DNA of 64,000 bases from Anticarsia gemmatalis (taxonomy: Eukaryota > Arthropoda > Insecta > Lepidoptera > Erebidae): positions 2,294,001-2,358,000 of the forward strand of contig NC_134767.1 in the NCBI RefSeq assembly GCF_050436995.1. Reading direction: 5' to 3'. Made by a program: the position numbers and the translations under genes. Positions 23,881 to 34,834 of this stretch are shown here, piece after piece. How positions within the stretch are numbered: position 1 is the stretch's first letter; each line of letters opens with the position of its first letter. Below the pieces are notes generated by a model. That model had not been told where the DNA came from, did no database searches, and saw only the letters and a list, made by a program, of their open reading frames with translations.

Positions 23881-25212
23881 GTATCCCAAAAGACCTTGTT
23901 CCAAAACCAAAACAAAAAGATAAAGACAAACAAAAGACTACGACTTTACGTCACAATTAACGATTTCAAATTTGAATTCAAAACAATTTGAATATAAGGG
24001 CGCCGTTTGTTTTACGGCGAGTCGTAAAGGTTTAATTTGTTTTACGCGTTATAAACTTTAATTACGTTACACTAGAGATTATATTATTATAACATTTATG
24101 TTGCTGCAAATTATGAGTTTTGCTGAGATTATTTTGATTATTTTAATACATCATGACGCTTTAAAATTTTGTGCTCATAAACTCAAATATAACTCTTATA
24201 ATAATTCTTACCACTGACGGGCATTTGCACTGAGAGAACATTTTTAAGTCGCATTAAACTATCTTTTTTAATTCTAGTTTTTTAGAAATTTTACATTCTC
24301 ACAATACGTTAGCATCTTACTTACCTTAGATTTCAGTTAATAAGCAATGAAAATGTTATATTTAACGAAACAAAACCTCTTATGCAACACGTATATTAGA
24401 AATATTCAAAACAAAATATACACGTAAAACAATTACAAATTATAATAAAAATAGCGTTAGTTGTTTTAAAGTAATAAACGTATATCATAATAAAATAAAG
24501 CTGAACGTACTTAGTGGGATAGAAAAATGTACAAGTTTTCATACCACACGAAGCAATTATGCGAACAGTTTATTATTGTTAGACGGTTAATGCTGTTATA
24601 TGCATTTATATAAGATATTAAATAAAATGCTTTGCCTTATAGTATTACTAGCTTCAACCCGCGATGCCCCGCGTGAAATTCTATGCGTTAATCGAGGCTG
24701 TAAACTATTTGTGTATCAAATTTCATTAAAATCTGTTCAGTAGTATTTTCATGAAAGAGTTACATACATACATGCATTTGTCCTCGCAAACTTTCCCATT
24801 TATAATATAAGTAGAAACTTAGGTCCTCCCATGTAATAAGGGTTGAGCCTATTGCCATACGGAGCATGTAACGAAAATATTTTAAAAGAGGCATCTAGGA
24901 CGTTTCAACGTTTTTTCGAAATGAAGATAAAAACCTTATCAATACAAAATGCAAAATATACATTTACTATATTATAGCGATGTACAAAAAAAAATGTAGA
25001 TTGTATTTAACTACAGTTTTCGTCTTAAATAAAATACCTAGAAATCTTTCAAGTATACCGACGATTCAACAAAAAAACCATATTCAAAAGTATGAACGAC
25101 AAAATATCCGCCGAGTAGTCCGATAATAAGCAATATTGGGGAATTGGTATAATTTCGCTCTCCACACGAATAAGCCCGCAATACCCTTTTTATTGACAAA
25201 ATTATTCAAGCG
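23881..25212. other. Mostly featureless
   Basis: Contains the decayed Helitron-like repeat at 24648-24818; otherwise A+T-rich without signal. Confidence 0.5.
24648..24818 (-). mobile_element. Small Helitron-like repeat, decayed
   Basis: CTAGCTTCAACCCGCGATGCCC at the left corresponds to an inverted Helitron 3' end. The right part (TTTCATTAAAATCTGTTCAGTAG ... TTATAATATAAGTAGA) is the usual 5' portion. Internally deleted. Confidence 0.55.
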
Positions 25213-25272
25213 TAATCCGACTTAATTCTATCATAATCCGACTTAATTCTACTATAATCCGACTTAATTTGA
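25213..25272 (+). repeat. Short tandem repeat, 21-bp unit
   Basis: TAATCCGACTTAATTCTA-type unit present three times. Confidence 0.75.
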
Positions 25273-25636
25273 ATGTAATGAGCTGTTTGTGTTCTGTTAT
25301 GGATTACGATTGATGACCTCGTTTATATTAGAGGCTCGTTTTTGTATAATATATATGAAAATGAAAATTGGGCTATTCAGCCAACGTTCAAACGTGTATG
25401 ATCAGATGTATGAATGCGAAAATAATTCTGTTATAATTATTGGTTCGTGAAAAACAGTTGTTCAGATAAATAAATAGCACACATGTATGAAAAAGGCCCT
25501 CGTTTGATTACTTTCAATGTTAGTCCCATGCAATAGGGTGCGAGCTGGAGTTACCAATCTTAGTGATACTATTACGAAACTAGGACTAGAACTCACGGGA
25601 ACTTCTAATGTAGATCAGAAATACTAATATAAAATC

Positions 25637-25830
25637 GGGAATCGAACCCAGAACCAGGAGATTAGCAGCCGTATATACGACCACTCAGACCACAAAAGCA
25701 ATGTATCGAAAGTACAGGAACTTTTCCCAATATTAACCTGAGTATCGAACCCAGAACCTTGAGGTTAGCAGCAGTTTACTTTACCACTCAGACCATAAAA
25801 GCAATGTATCGAAAGTACAGGCGCTTTTCT
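25637..25830 (-). repeat. Tandem pair of tRNA-like units (about 105 bp)
   Basis: Two copies, about 25637-25735 and 25742-25830, share ATCGAACCCAGAACC, ATTAGCAGC/GTTAGCAGC, ACCACTCAGACCA and AAAAGCAATGTATCGAAAGT. On the minus strand each has an A-box-like TGGTCTGAGTGGT and a B-box-like GGTTCTGGGTTCGAT, i.e. SINE heads. Confidence 0.6.
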
Positions 25831-26235
25831 TTCAAAATTCTATTAGCTACTAGTAAGTAACTAAGTCTTCACTGCAAATTATTATATAAGTTTTCCACTT
25901 CCATACGTAAAATATCCAATACGAAAACAAAAAAATAGTTGGACAAAACCTTTATATAACAAGTTAATGTCGTTGCTAGGACAATAAATTGCAATTTGTG
26001 GGCCCACCATCGTTTAATGAGGCCCCATTCACGGTTCAGATGAAATTTCACACTGAAAATTTCAATTTTCGCCACCAAGTTAACAACTTGTATTCAGCGC
26101 TATGAAAAGTGTACCTTTGGTGTCCCAGTTTTGAGATAAATAGAGTATTGCTAAGTTAAAATTATTATTATTTATGTACATTTTTGATAAACGTATTTTG
26201 TAACAGTATAGAAGAGTAAAATGTATTCACGTTTA

Positions 26236-26520
26236 AGGGCGCGTTCCCACTATGTCGTGACGACAGATAATCGTGTAGTTTTAAGTGTCGTGGCTTATAT
26301 GTTTAAATGGAGGTGTTCACATATAGAACGACACGACTTACTGTCGTCTACGACATTTTTTGCAGTGACGACAGATTATCGTGACAGTGGGGACGGCTAG
26401 ATACTACAGTCACTAAACTATAACATTTTTGACGACAGACAATCGTTTTAATGGGAACAGCTAGAGACGACAGTCGTCCGACGATAAATTAATCGTTACG
26501 ACATAGTGGGAACGCGCCCT
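26236..26520. mobile_element. MITE with GGGCGCGTTCCCACTATGTCG termini
   Basis: Both ends begin AGGGCGCGTTCCCACTATGT when read inward. The interior repeats ACGACAGATAATCGT/ACGACAGACAATCGT words in both orientations, giving a strongly foldable 285-bp unit with no coding. A target duplication is not evident, so the superfamily is uncertain. Confidence 0.75.
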
Positions 26521-27342
26521 GAGGGAGTAAATTATCAAATTTGTAATTAAATGTGCACCTATTTTAGTCGTGAGTTTAGTTGTGTGTCTCTATGTTTGCT
26601 ACGCAATAATAAATGAACAATATGATTTTTGTTGCACCAAGACTTAATAACGCTTTCATGATTAATACTATGGATACATCGACCTATAATCACAAAATAT
26701 GCTATTTTAAACTGGTATAAATTTATTAAAACAATGATTTGAAAAAAATATCCTGTTAACGTTCTTAAACTATCGCGACTGGTACACAATATAATGCCAC
26801 AAACGGTATTCGCCAAGTATAAGATGACCTCCGGAAGGTTGACGCAAAACAGTCATTGATCAACACATGTAGCTTGTAGGACCTTAAAACAAACCTTTGC
26901 TAAAAAATGGGCCAATAAAAAAGGTGTGTTGGGAAGATAGGATAGTTTTTGGATGTACAGCCCAAACCCACTCATCAGGCAAGCCAATTAAAAACCACTT
27001 AGTAACCACGTGTAGAATTAAAAGCACATTAGGACTAAATAAACCAGACATATAACGACTATCGAATTACTTACACATGTCTAGGCTCCCAAATATTCCT
27101 GTAATATTTATTTTCTTCTAATATTTACCAATAAGAATCGTTCATTATTAATATCAAAACAGATACCAGATGTTTATTAGTAGGCAAACAATTATGTTTT
27201 AAGTATTCATCTTTACATATATTTTCTGTCAGTTACTGGAAATTACACGAAAAAAAGAAATACTTAAGCCTTCTGATTCTTGGAAACTCCACAATCGATT
27301 TTCGGTTTTAGTGATATTTTCTTATTTATACTGGAAATAAAA
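26521..27342. other. No firm feature
   Basis: A possible 24-nt minus-strand microexon (27075-27098) is discussed as a finding. Confidence 0.4.
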
Positions 27343-27450
27343 AAAGGCAGTCGCTCCATGTAAAACACTGGCATTCAGTTGCATTTGGTGAGACTGGAAG
27401 CCGACTCCAACGTAGATTGGAAGAAAGGCTAAGCTGACATATATACTGGA
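27343..27450 (+). mobile_element. SINE 3' tail, headless copy
   Basis: CAGTCGCTCCATGTAAAACA to GAAAGGCTAAGCTGACATAT matches the reverse complement of about 38066-38170 (the 3' part of the SINE in the palindrome). The 5S-like head is missing, so this is a 5'-truncated copy or the tail of a partner LINE. Confidence 0.7.
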
Positions 27451-27660
27451 CAAAAATTACAGCAGCTTAGGCCATAAGACTAGTTATAAATGTCGAATAT
27501 AAGGAAAACAATTATATTATTTATTTATTTATTTCCTTGAGGGTTCCTTATATTAGGTCGAGGAAAAAGTATTTTCGCATTAAAGTATGCATGAACTTGT
27601 AATAAAATCTCTTTAGCTTCAAGAGTCACAAATGAGTACACGGTTCATTAGGATTCTTTC

Positions 27661-27936
27661 CTTTGTTCGCAACGAGTCACACTAAATCGTGTCACCGTGT
27701 GACTGGTTGAGAAAAATATTCGCATGGAGTAACAGTGTGACTCAATGCGAATTTTTATTCTCATCTAGTAATACTAGTACACGAGTAGTGTTACTCGTTC
27801 GGAAAACCAAATCGCATGGAGTAACAGTGTGACTCAATGCGAATTTTAATTCTCAACTAGTAGGTAACATTTTTCAGAATGTCTATTTGACAACGATAAA
27901 GTTAAATATAAATTATAAAATAATGTATGAGTTTCT
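27661..27936 (+). repeat. MULE left terminal inverted repeat
   Basis: 276 bp starting CTTTGTTCGCAACGAG. It holds two copies of a quasi-palindrome (CGCATGGAGTAACA...TCAATGCG) at about 27720-27752 and 27811-27843, separated by a segment that is itself rich in short inverted words (AGTAATACTAGTACACG). These modules are plausible transposase-binding sites; that role is inferred. Confidence 0.92.
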
Positions 27937-28018
27937 GATATTTTTTACGCACCGATCTGGCAACATTGCTTCATGGTGAATCGTGCAATGCGTGTGACAA
28001 GCTCCGCTGTCATTCAAA

Positions 28019-29525
28019 ATGGAAGCTACGTCTGGTTCGTCAAACAGTGTTGATTTAGTTTTTGTTAATAAAAACGGTGGCACTGTTCTTCTTCGAGCTG
28101 GTCATCAATATTACGCCAGGAAAAAACATAAAAGTGGATTGATTGTGTGGGCGTGTACAAAACGAAAGGTGTGCAAAGGGCTTGTAAGAATAAAGGTAAG
28201 AAAACTATATTACCAAAATGTATTCCATAGCTTCGTTGTATATAATATTATTGTTTTAATAATATTTAGTTTTAAGTCAATATTTTATTTTACTAATATT
28301 CTATCCCATTTTACTATTTTAGGAAGAGCGTATATTAGAAGAAACTCCTCATTTATGTGCACCAGATTTTGCGAACAACGAAATCCTGAAATCTGTCCAA
28401 CATTTAAAAAAAGATATAACTACGCAGGAATTTCCCAGTGTTCCTCAAAAATACAATGCTATGGTCGGAAAGCTAAAAGATGCGGGAATAGACATAATTT
28501 CTTCAATACCTACATTTAGTTCCATTAAAGACACGTTATATAGAACACGTAATTCAGCGGCTCAAGTACAAAAACTACAACATAAAAATGTGCTGGAAGT
28601 CGAAGTCCCACCTCGTTATCAAGATTTTTTGTTAGCGGAGTACACATGTGATGATACACGAATACTAGTATTTTCTTCTTCCGAAGCAAGGCAAACTTTG
28701 TGCGAGCTAACAGACTTTTATGGCGATGGAACTTTCAAAACTTGTCATATTCCATTTACGCAACTATATTCAATCCATGGTGATATCGGCAGCACGATCA
28801 ATCACACTAATATAATACCTCTAGTCTACGCTTTGATGAGTCACCGAAACACAGAAGCCTACGTGATTCTGTTCTCTATAATAAAGTCGCAGTTACCCAA
28901 TTGGAATCCAATAATGTTTAAAGTAGACTACGAAAAGGCCGCCATGCGAGCAATTGCTACAGTTTTTCCTTCAATTGCAGTCAAGGGCTGCTATTACCAC
29001 TATAATAAGGCAATTTTTAAGAAAGGCCGTGAATTGCATATAACAAATACTCAAGACCCAAAGAAGAAACGCATGGTAAGCCTAAGCGCAGTTCTACCAC
29101 TGTTACCTCAAGAAGAAATCATGAACGGATGGGCGTATATTATTTCGCGATATGATGATAATGACCCACAAATCCAAAAATTTGTGAATTATATGAAAAA
29201 GCAATGGCTCCACGAAGATTTTTTAAAAGTCTGGTGTGCTTTTGGGGAGACTCATCGAACCACAAACTTCATTGAAGGCTGGCACCATAAATTGAACAAA
29301 GCCGTCGGTAAGAAGAACCCAAATTTGATGCAGTTGTTGCTCATACTTAAAGAAGATTCCCAATTATACACCGTTCGCAACATTCAACATCAAAACAATA
29401 CACAACCATCCAGAAAACGATTATCAAAGTCAATACTTAATGATAATTTTATACAAGATGCTCAGACGGATTTCGTAAATGGTACTATTACGATTGGGAC
29501 CCTCCTGGAGATTTTACGACACTAA
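28019..29525 (+). CDS. MULE transposase with N-terminal FLYWCH-like zinc finger, two exons
   Basis: Predicted 459-residue transposase that would bind the element's TIRs and carry out cut-and-paste movement in the nucleus. Exon 1 is 28019-28195 (59 codons), the intron 28196-28322 (GTAAGA...TATTTTAG, 127 bp), and exon 2 28323-29525, joining in phase 0. The start ATG has a good context (aaaATGG). Residues about 12-74 form a FLYWCH-like finger with W44, C46, C52, H69 and C71; the last ligand is Cys where classic FLYWCH has His. Residues about 155-400 are the MULE DDE core: D194 in YGDGTFK, D261 in KVDYEKA, the CxxH motif C282/H285, and E377 in TNFIEGWHHKLN. FLYWCH fingers are known in transposases of this superfamily. 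No stop or frameshift is seen. If the intron were retained, translation would run through it in a misaligned frame, so splicing is needed. A polyadenylation-like AATAAA lies near 29830. Confidence 0.92.
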
Positions 29526-29890
29526 ACTTACGAATGGTCAAAAAGCGAATATTTCTGAATAACTGTTGATTATATTGTGATAAAAGAGAGACTGATTTTA
29601 AAGAGAAATTATTAATGTGATATTAGTTGGTAACCAATCTTAATATATAAATGTGATTATTTTGTGTTATAAAGAAGGCTGATTTTATAGGAACAATTAT
29701 ATAATAGTAGGTAGAAAAGAATTATTTACATTTTGTACTGTAACCAGGTTGTTTTTTTTATTATTACATCTAAGTACAATTAGACAAAAACACTTTGTTT
29801 TAGATTAAGAAATGATTTAAACTAATCTTAATAAATAAGTAGAAAACCTGATCAGTTTTTTTCTGTTACGTCCCTACCTACTAATATGTT

Positions 29891-30166
29891 AGAAACTCAT
29901 ACATTATTTTATAATTTATATTTAACTTTATCGTTGTCAAATAGACATTCTGAAAAATGTTACCTACTAGTTGAGAATTAAAATTCGCATTGAGTCACAC
30001 TGTTACTCCATGCGATTTGGTTTTCCGAACGAGTAACACTACTCGTGTACTAGTATTACTAGATGAGAATAAAAATTCGCATTGAGTCACACTGTTACTC
30101 CATGCGAATATTTTTCTCAACCAGTCACACGGTGACACGATTTAGTGTGACTCGTTGCGAACAAAG
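29891..30166 (-). repeat. MULE right terminal inverted repeat
   Basis: Reverse complement of 27661-27936, with no difference found by eye. It ends GCGAACAAAG and is followed directly by the 10-bp target duplication at 30167-30176. Confidence 0.92.
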
Positions 30167-30609
30167 GGATTCTTTCAGTGAGCTCGTGAGGTACCCAAAT
30201 ATCGAGCTTTTTTGTGTAGAGAAAAGATTTTATTACAAGTTCATGCATACTATAATGCGAAAAAACTTTTTCCCCGACCTTATATTTATTATAAGTAAAA
30301 ACTAAGCGATCCCATCGTACATCACCTCTGCTTATACATTCAGTTATCATGTCGTTATAAATGTAAGTAGTTTGCTATAGTTTGCAATTCACAGAAATAT
30401 CAAGTCATTTTACATACATGCTGTATGTTAACTGCGCAATGTATACACAAGAGACTTAACACTACCGCCTCGTTACGACTGCTAAGTTTCAGTCAGTTGG
30501 GACCTTCTCGCCGAATTTACCTGCAACGCTATGTAGTGCATCGTTTCTTTATTAACACCAGTTGTGTGAATGGTATTACATTTGGCTATTTATTTGGTCT
30601 GATATTTTT

Positions 30610-30700
30610 TTTTTGTAAGCCTGTATTGTCCCTCTGCTGGCCAAAGGCCTCCCCAGTTTTTTCCAATCCTCCCTATTTCCTGTTATGCGGGTCCTTATCA
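30610..30700 (+). mobile_element. LINE 3'-tail fragment
   Basis: TGTCCCTCTGCTGGCCAAAG, CCTCCCCAGTTTTTTCCAAT. Diverged; the 98-aa frame at 30425-30721 crosses it by chance. Confidence 0.5.
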
Positions 30701-30878
30701 TGTATGCATAATTTAGATTAGGCAATAATATATAATTGATAGTCTAAAACCTTTTTTATAACACTATAAACCCAATTATATATTTCTCGACTAGCGCACG
30801 CAATCTAGGTTGTCATAACTTGCATAACAAATCACAAAAATTATTTTTGTATTAATAGTGTCCTTAATATTCTGTTTT

Positions 30879-31645
30879 CCAGACACAGTGCCCAACTCTA
30901 CGGTGATATGAAACTTTTAACTTTCACTTAAACTTCAAATTACATTTTGTATCACCCAGGCATAGAACCCATATTCTCGTAACATGCACTTACACATCAT
31001 TAATTATTTCAATCGTTATGATAAAGTTGATCGTGAATAATTTTAATAACTCAAAAGTTATATTATCACAATAATAGATGGCGCCACTATCAACTTAAAA
31101 CAAAAGTACATTTTGAAACACAAACGGTTGAATACTCTCACCGACCAATCAATTGAGCTGCAATATTGAACGTACTAGTGAATGAGAGTGCAAAACGAAT
31201 GGAAAAAGCCAGGAACGGCATATCTTGGCCATTAAGCTTATGATGCGTAGTTATTAAAATTTTAGTGTGCTTAACACTATGTTTACCAAAGACAGTGCCA
31301 AACTCTTGGGTGACTAAAACTACAAATTACATTTAATTTTGTGTCACTCAGGCACAGATCCTAGGTTTTTATTTTCCTAGTTCTCACGCATATTGATAAT
31401 TTAAATTAGGACGATAAAGTTGGGCACGATTAATTTCGTAAACTAATAAGTTGTTACCACCATAATAGATGGCACCACTATCATCAAACAAAAGTACATT
31501 TTGGAACACAAACGGTTGAATACTCTCACCGACCAATCAATTGAGCTGCAATATTGAGTGTACTAGTGAATGAGAGTGCAAAACGAATGGAAAAAGCCTG
31601 GAACGGCATATCTTGGCCATTAAGCTAATGATGCGTAGTTATTAA
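30879..31645 (+). repeat. Direct duplication with unequal divergence
   Basis: Two units, about 30879-31262 and 31288-31645. The 3' halves (31072-31262 and 31457-31645) are nearly the same (TAGATGGCGCCACTATCA, ACACAAACGGTTGAATACTC, GGAACGGCATATCTTGGCCA), while the 5' halves are clearly more diverged (GACACAGTGCCCAACTCT vs AGACAGTGCCAAACTCT). No coding frame. Confidence 0.75.
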
Positions 31646-32708
31646 CACGCTCCGAGTAACATCTGTACGTATCGCTTTTTGTGGTTCAGAGTTTTAGAGA
31701 TGCGTTTCGGAAGGGCTTTTCTTTGTGAAAAGTGTTTGGGGTTGAAAGGATGGGAATAAAATGTGCTTTTTATTCTGTAGAGTAATTAATCGGTGGAAAA
31801 TAACAGGAACTCGTGAAAAAAATACTGTGCTGATATTTTCGTATATCGTTTTTATTTATTTTAAAATATTATTTCGGTTTTATACAAACAAAGAGTTTTA
31901 TTTGATCCAAAATAGAAGATGATTATTTAATTTTCTTATAAGCAGTGATATGATTTGTATACTTAATACTTGTACCACTTTACTTACACTTATAGTAAAC
32001 AGTCGCAAATTTTAGCCCATCGTAGGTTAAAACCAAAATGAAAAACATATCAACATGTTTTCAAAGTGCGTAATTTAGAAATAATCGTCACTTGTTTTAT
32101 TGGTTACAGAAAACATCACAATTAAACTTTTGAAAGTTGAACTATAAGTTTATTCAAAAGTTTCAGTCGACACTTGGCTAGTCTGATGGACTTAAGTCAC
32201 CTCTCTCTCACTATGGGAGAAGATGCATGCCCAGCATTAGGAAAAATTATACTCATTTAATTTATCTTTACATACTCATAGGTACATATCAAGTATGTAT
32301 TCTAACAGAAACTAATTCGCAACGAATGTTAGGTTAGGTAGCCATGTTTGAGTATGTACTGTTTAAGTTTTGGATGTAAATTATAATTGGATTTCATTTG
32401 CTTGAGTTACACAAGTTAGACGTGTTTGTAGTTAAAAGGTAAGTACAAATAAATTAGTTTAGCGTTAGACATTACACACACTTGGTACTTAAGTGGTTAA
32501 ATTATTGGTTTAACATTTTTGGAATACCAATTAGTTACGTGTATCTTTTTGCATCTAAAACCATTTATTTTGTTACACATAAAATACAACTTAACTTAAC
32601 TTAGTATCTAGTCAGTTCATTAATACATAACAAAAACATCAAATATTTTTAAACATCATGGCATGTACCATGTATGTCATGTGTGGTAAAAATGTTGTTT
32701 ATTACATA
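31646..32708. other. No recognisable feature
   Basis: A+T-rich, no coding or repeat signal seen. Confidence 0.6.
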
Positions 32709-33121
32709 CTAGCTGACCCGCGCAACTTCGCTTGCGTCATATAAGAGAGAATGGGTCAGAGTTTTCCACGTTATTGTAACACTTTTTACTGTTACTCTGC
32801 TCCTATTGGTCGTAGCGTGATGATAAAAAATATGCTTTTTTTTCACGAAAAATATTCTCAAATTATTTATATCTCTTATTATAACGAAGTCGCGCTAAGG
32901 CATATCCGCCATTAAAACAGTTGCCATGACAACGGAATTTTGTTAATTCAATGTCATTATAATATTGACTATTCGCGACTTCGTTAGTCACCTGAATTTT
33001 CCCGGGAAATGCGTCATTTTCCCGGGGTAAAAAGTAGCCTATGTCCTTTCTCGGGTATAAAAATATCTCCATACCAAATTTCATGCAAATTGGTTCAGTA
33101 GTTTAGGCGTGATTGAGTAGC

Positions 33122-33152
<31 letters not shown>

Positions 33153-33183
33153 GTTACTTTCGCATTTATAATATTAGTATGGA
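32709..33183 (-). mobile_element. Composite non-autonomous Helitron
   Basis: On the minus strand it begins TCCATACTAATATTATAAAT at 33183, has a CTGT/GTCT microsatellite (33121-33152), the 'cataggctactttttaccccggg' block, an approximately 105-bp segment shared with 36018-36124, and then the 3' end of a different family ending GTTGCGCGGGTCAGCTAG at 32709. Flanks are A and T, as expected for Helitron insertion. It looks like a chimera of a 5' end of one family and a 3' end of another. Confidence 0.75.
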
Positions 33184-33616
33184 TTTTCCTTAAGACAAGT
33201 CCGAAGCAAGAAGACGCTCAGTTCAAATACCAATAAGCAGCCAACTATCTATTGAATTACTGCGCCTTTAAATACTTATAAGTCTTACTTTTTATCTTTC
33301 GCGTTGCACGTTTATAATAATAGTATACGGGAAGTAATACAAACATGCAATTTACATTGGAATGCTGGACGTTTCGGCGCAGGTTAAACTGGCCATGGTT
33401 GCATGCAGACTGTACTAGTACTAGTAGACTATTTATTTATTTATTACCGCCTTACATTAACAGTATATTTATACTAAACATGTAAGTTATAGGTACATTA
33501 AAATTTAAATTAATTATAAAACATTGTAAGGTAACAAACATTAAAATTATAATAAAATAATAATAATCTAATGATGAATTGAAGGTAATGCTCACTGGCT
33601 GTTAGGAGAGTTGGTA

Positions 33617-33879
33617 CAGTCGAGTTCTATAATATGTGACCGTGTTGATGAATCAAAAATATATAAGCAATGTTAAGTTTCATAAAAATCTAAACAGCTT
33701 TGCCTAGTAATAAAATGTTTACATTCTGTCACATCATAAATATGTAACTACTGACTACATAATCAATAATATTCCTACAGACAATGACTCAAAGTATTTT
33801 GTTTACATTTTTATGAAACTTAACATTGCCCATATATTTTTGATTCATCAACACAGTCACATATTATAGAACTCGACTG
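33617..33879. mobile_element. TA-flanked MITE (Tc1/mariner type)
   Basis: Inverted arms of about 77 bp starting CAGTCGAGTTCTATAATATG at both ends, TA at 33615-33616 and 33880-33881. The 263-bp element has no coding content. Confidence 0.82.
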
Positions 33880-33881
33880 TA

Positions 33882-34834
33882 CCTTGTATAAAAAAGGGCG
33901 AGACAGTATTTTTTGCCTACAGAACCCACGACAAAATTCCTAAGTACGAACCACCCTCCTTTTTGTTAGCCAGCTAGTTAGTGAGATGAAGGCATTTTTC
34001 CATTTGACTGTGAAACAGTAATAATGTGAGTATGTCTTATTGTAACGCACCCGGCTTTGCCTGTGTAATTGGTAATTTGATGGGGTGTGGGTAGTTTTTT
34101 GAATTAGCTTTTTGGATCGGAGTGGTAGAGAGAAGATCAAAAAAATTGTGATGTGTATTTTCATTTGTTTTTTGCATTTCAAAATTGTTATTACATCCCT
34201 TTCTTTAATAATATTCTGATCCAACTTAGATTTGTACCTCTACTATTATACTAAGACACATATTTTTTTAAGATTCTATGATGGCATTTTTTTATACATA
34301 TAAAAAAAGATAGAATAATAATTATGATAATGTTTGTCAGGTGACTAAAAACTGTGTTTTTTTTACATGTTTTAGTAAATACCAAGTTTTAAAATATCGC
34401 GAGCACAAACCAAATAAGTCCTTGATTGAATTGCTTAGTTAAAGTTAAATTAGTATTTGTGTTTAATGCGGGTAAATCCACTAAGCAAAAATTACGATAT
34501 CAAAGCCCTTGGTGGGTCACCAAATGGGTTGTTTTTCAACAAAATCTGCGGGCAAAAACTAATAAATAAAAGACGTAACCCATCAATAAAATGAATGCAC
34601 GCACCACTACAGTCCTGTAGAGCGGAACATTCACCTACTTCTATCACATAACACATCAGCTCGTGTTGTCAATATGTGAAAGTCATTACGTTAAGTGAAA
34701 CGCTTTCACGGCTCATTAATGATATAAATGCAAATAAAAATAACATACTGCCTTTTGGTTGGATGGTGGTGTAAGCAACTGTTGACGATTTGTAGGTTGT
34801 TCTTCGAAGATATTTTGTAAATCAAATAAATAAA
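33882..34834. other. No recognisable feature
   Basis: The 94-codon minus frame at 33940-34224 is biased by A+T-rich composition and has no family character. Confidence 0.5.

Larger units (their letters stand above)
27661..30166 (+). mobile_element. Complete MULE (Mutator-like) DNA transposon
   Basis: A 2506-bp element bounded by two 276-bp terminal inverted repeats (27661-27936 and 29891-30166) that I read as identical base for base; they diverge abruptly after GAGTTTCT. It is flanked by a perfect 10-bp target duplication, GGATTCTTTC, at 27651-27660 and 30167-30176. Between the repeats lies a single spliced gene for a FLYWCH/MULE transposase. Long TIRs and an 8-11 bp target duplication are classic for the Mutator superfamily. 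The target was a mariner-type MITE, an unbroken relative of which lies at 57103-57310. Identical TIRs, a perfect duplication and an intact frame indicate a recent insertion, which is an inference from sequence alone. Confidence 0.93.
27553..30282. mobile_element. Mariner-type MITE split by the MULE
   Basis: Left half 27553-27660, right half 30167-30282. The outer ends are inverted repeats of roughly 55 bp (TTAGGTCGAGGAAAAAGT... and its complement ending ACTTTTTCCCCGACCT), with TA at both borders. Rejoined across the MULE and counting the 10-bp duplication once, it corresponds to the intact relative at 57103-57310. No transposase is encoded, so it depended on a partner mariner/Tc1 element. Confidence 0.85.

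Noticed and set aside
30063..30350. Open frames at the right end of the MULE
   Set aside because: They run from the TIR into the interrupted MITE and have no family features.
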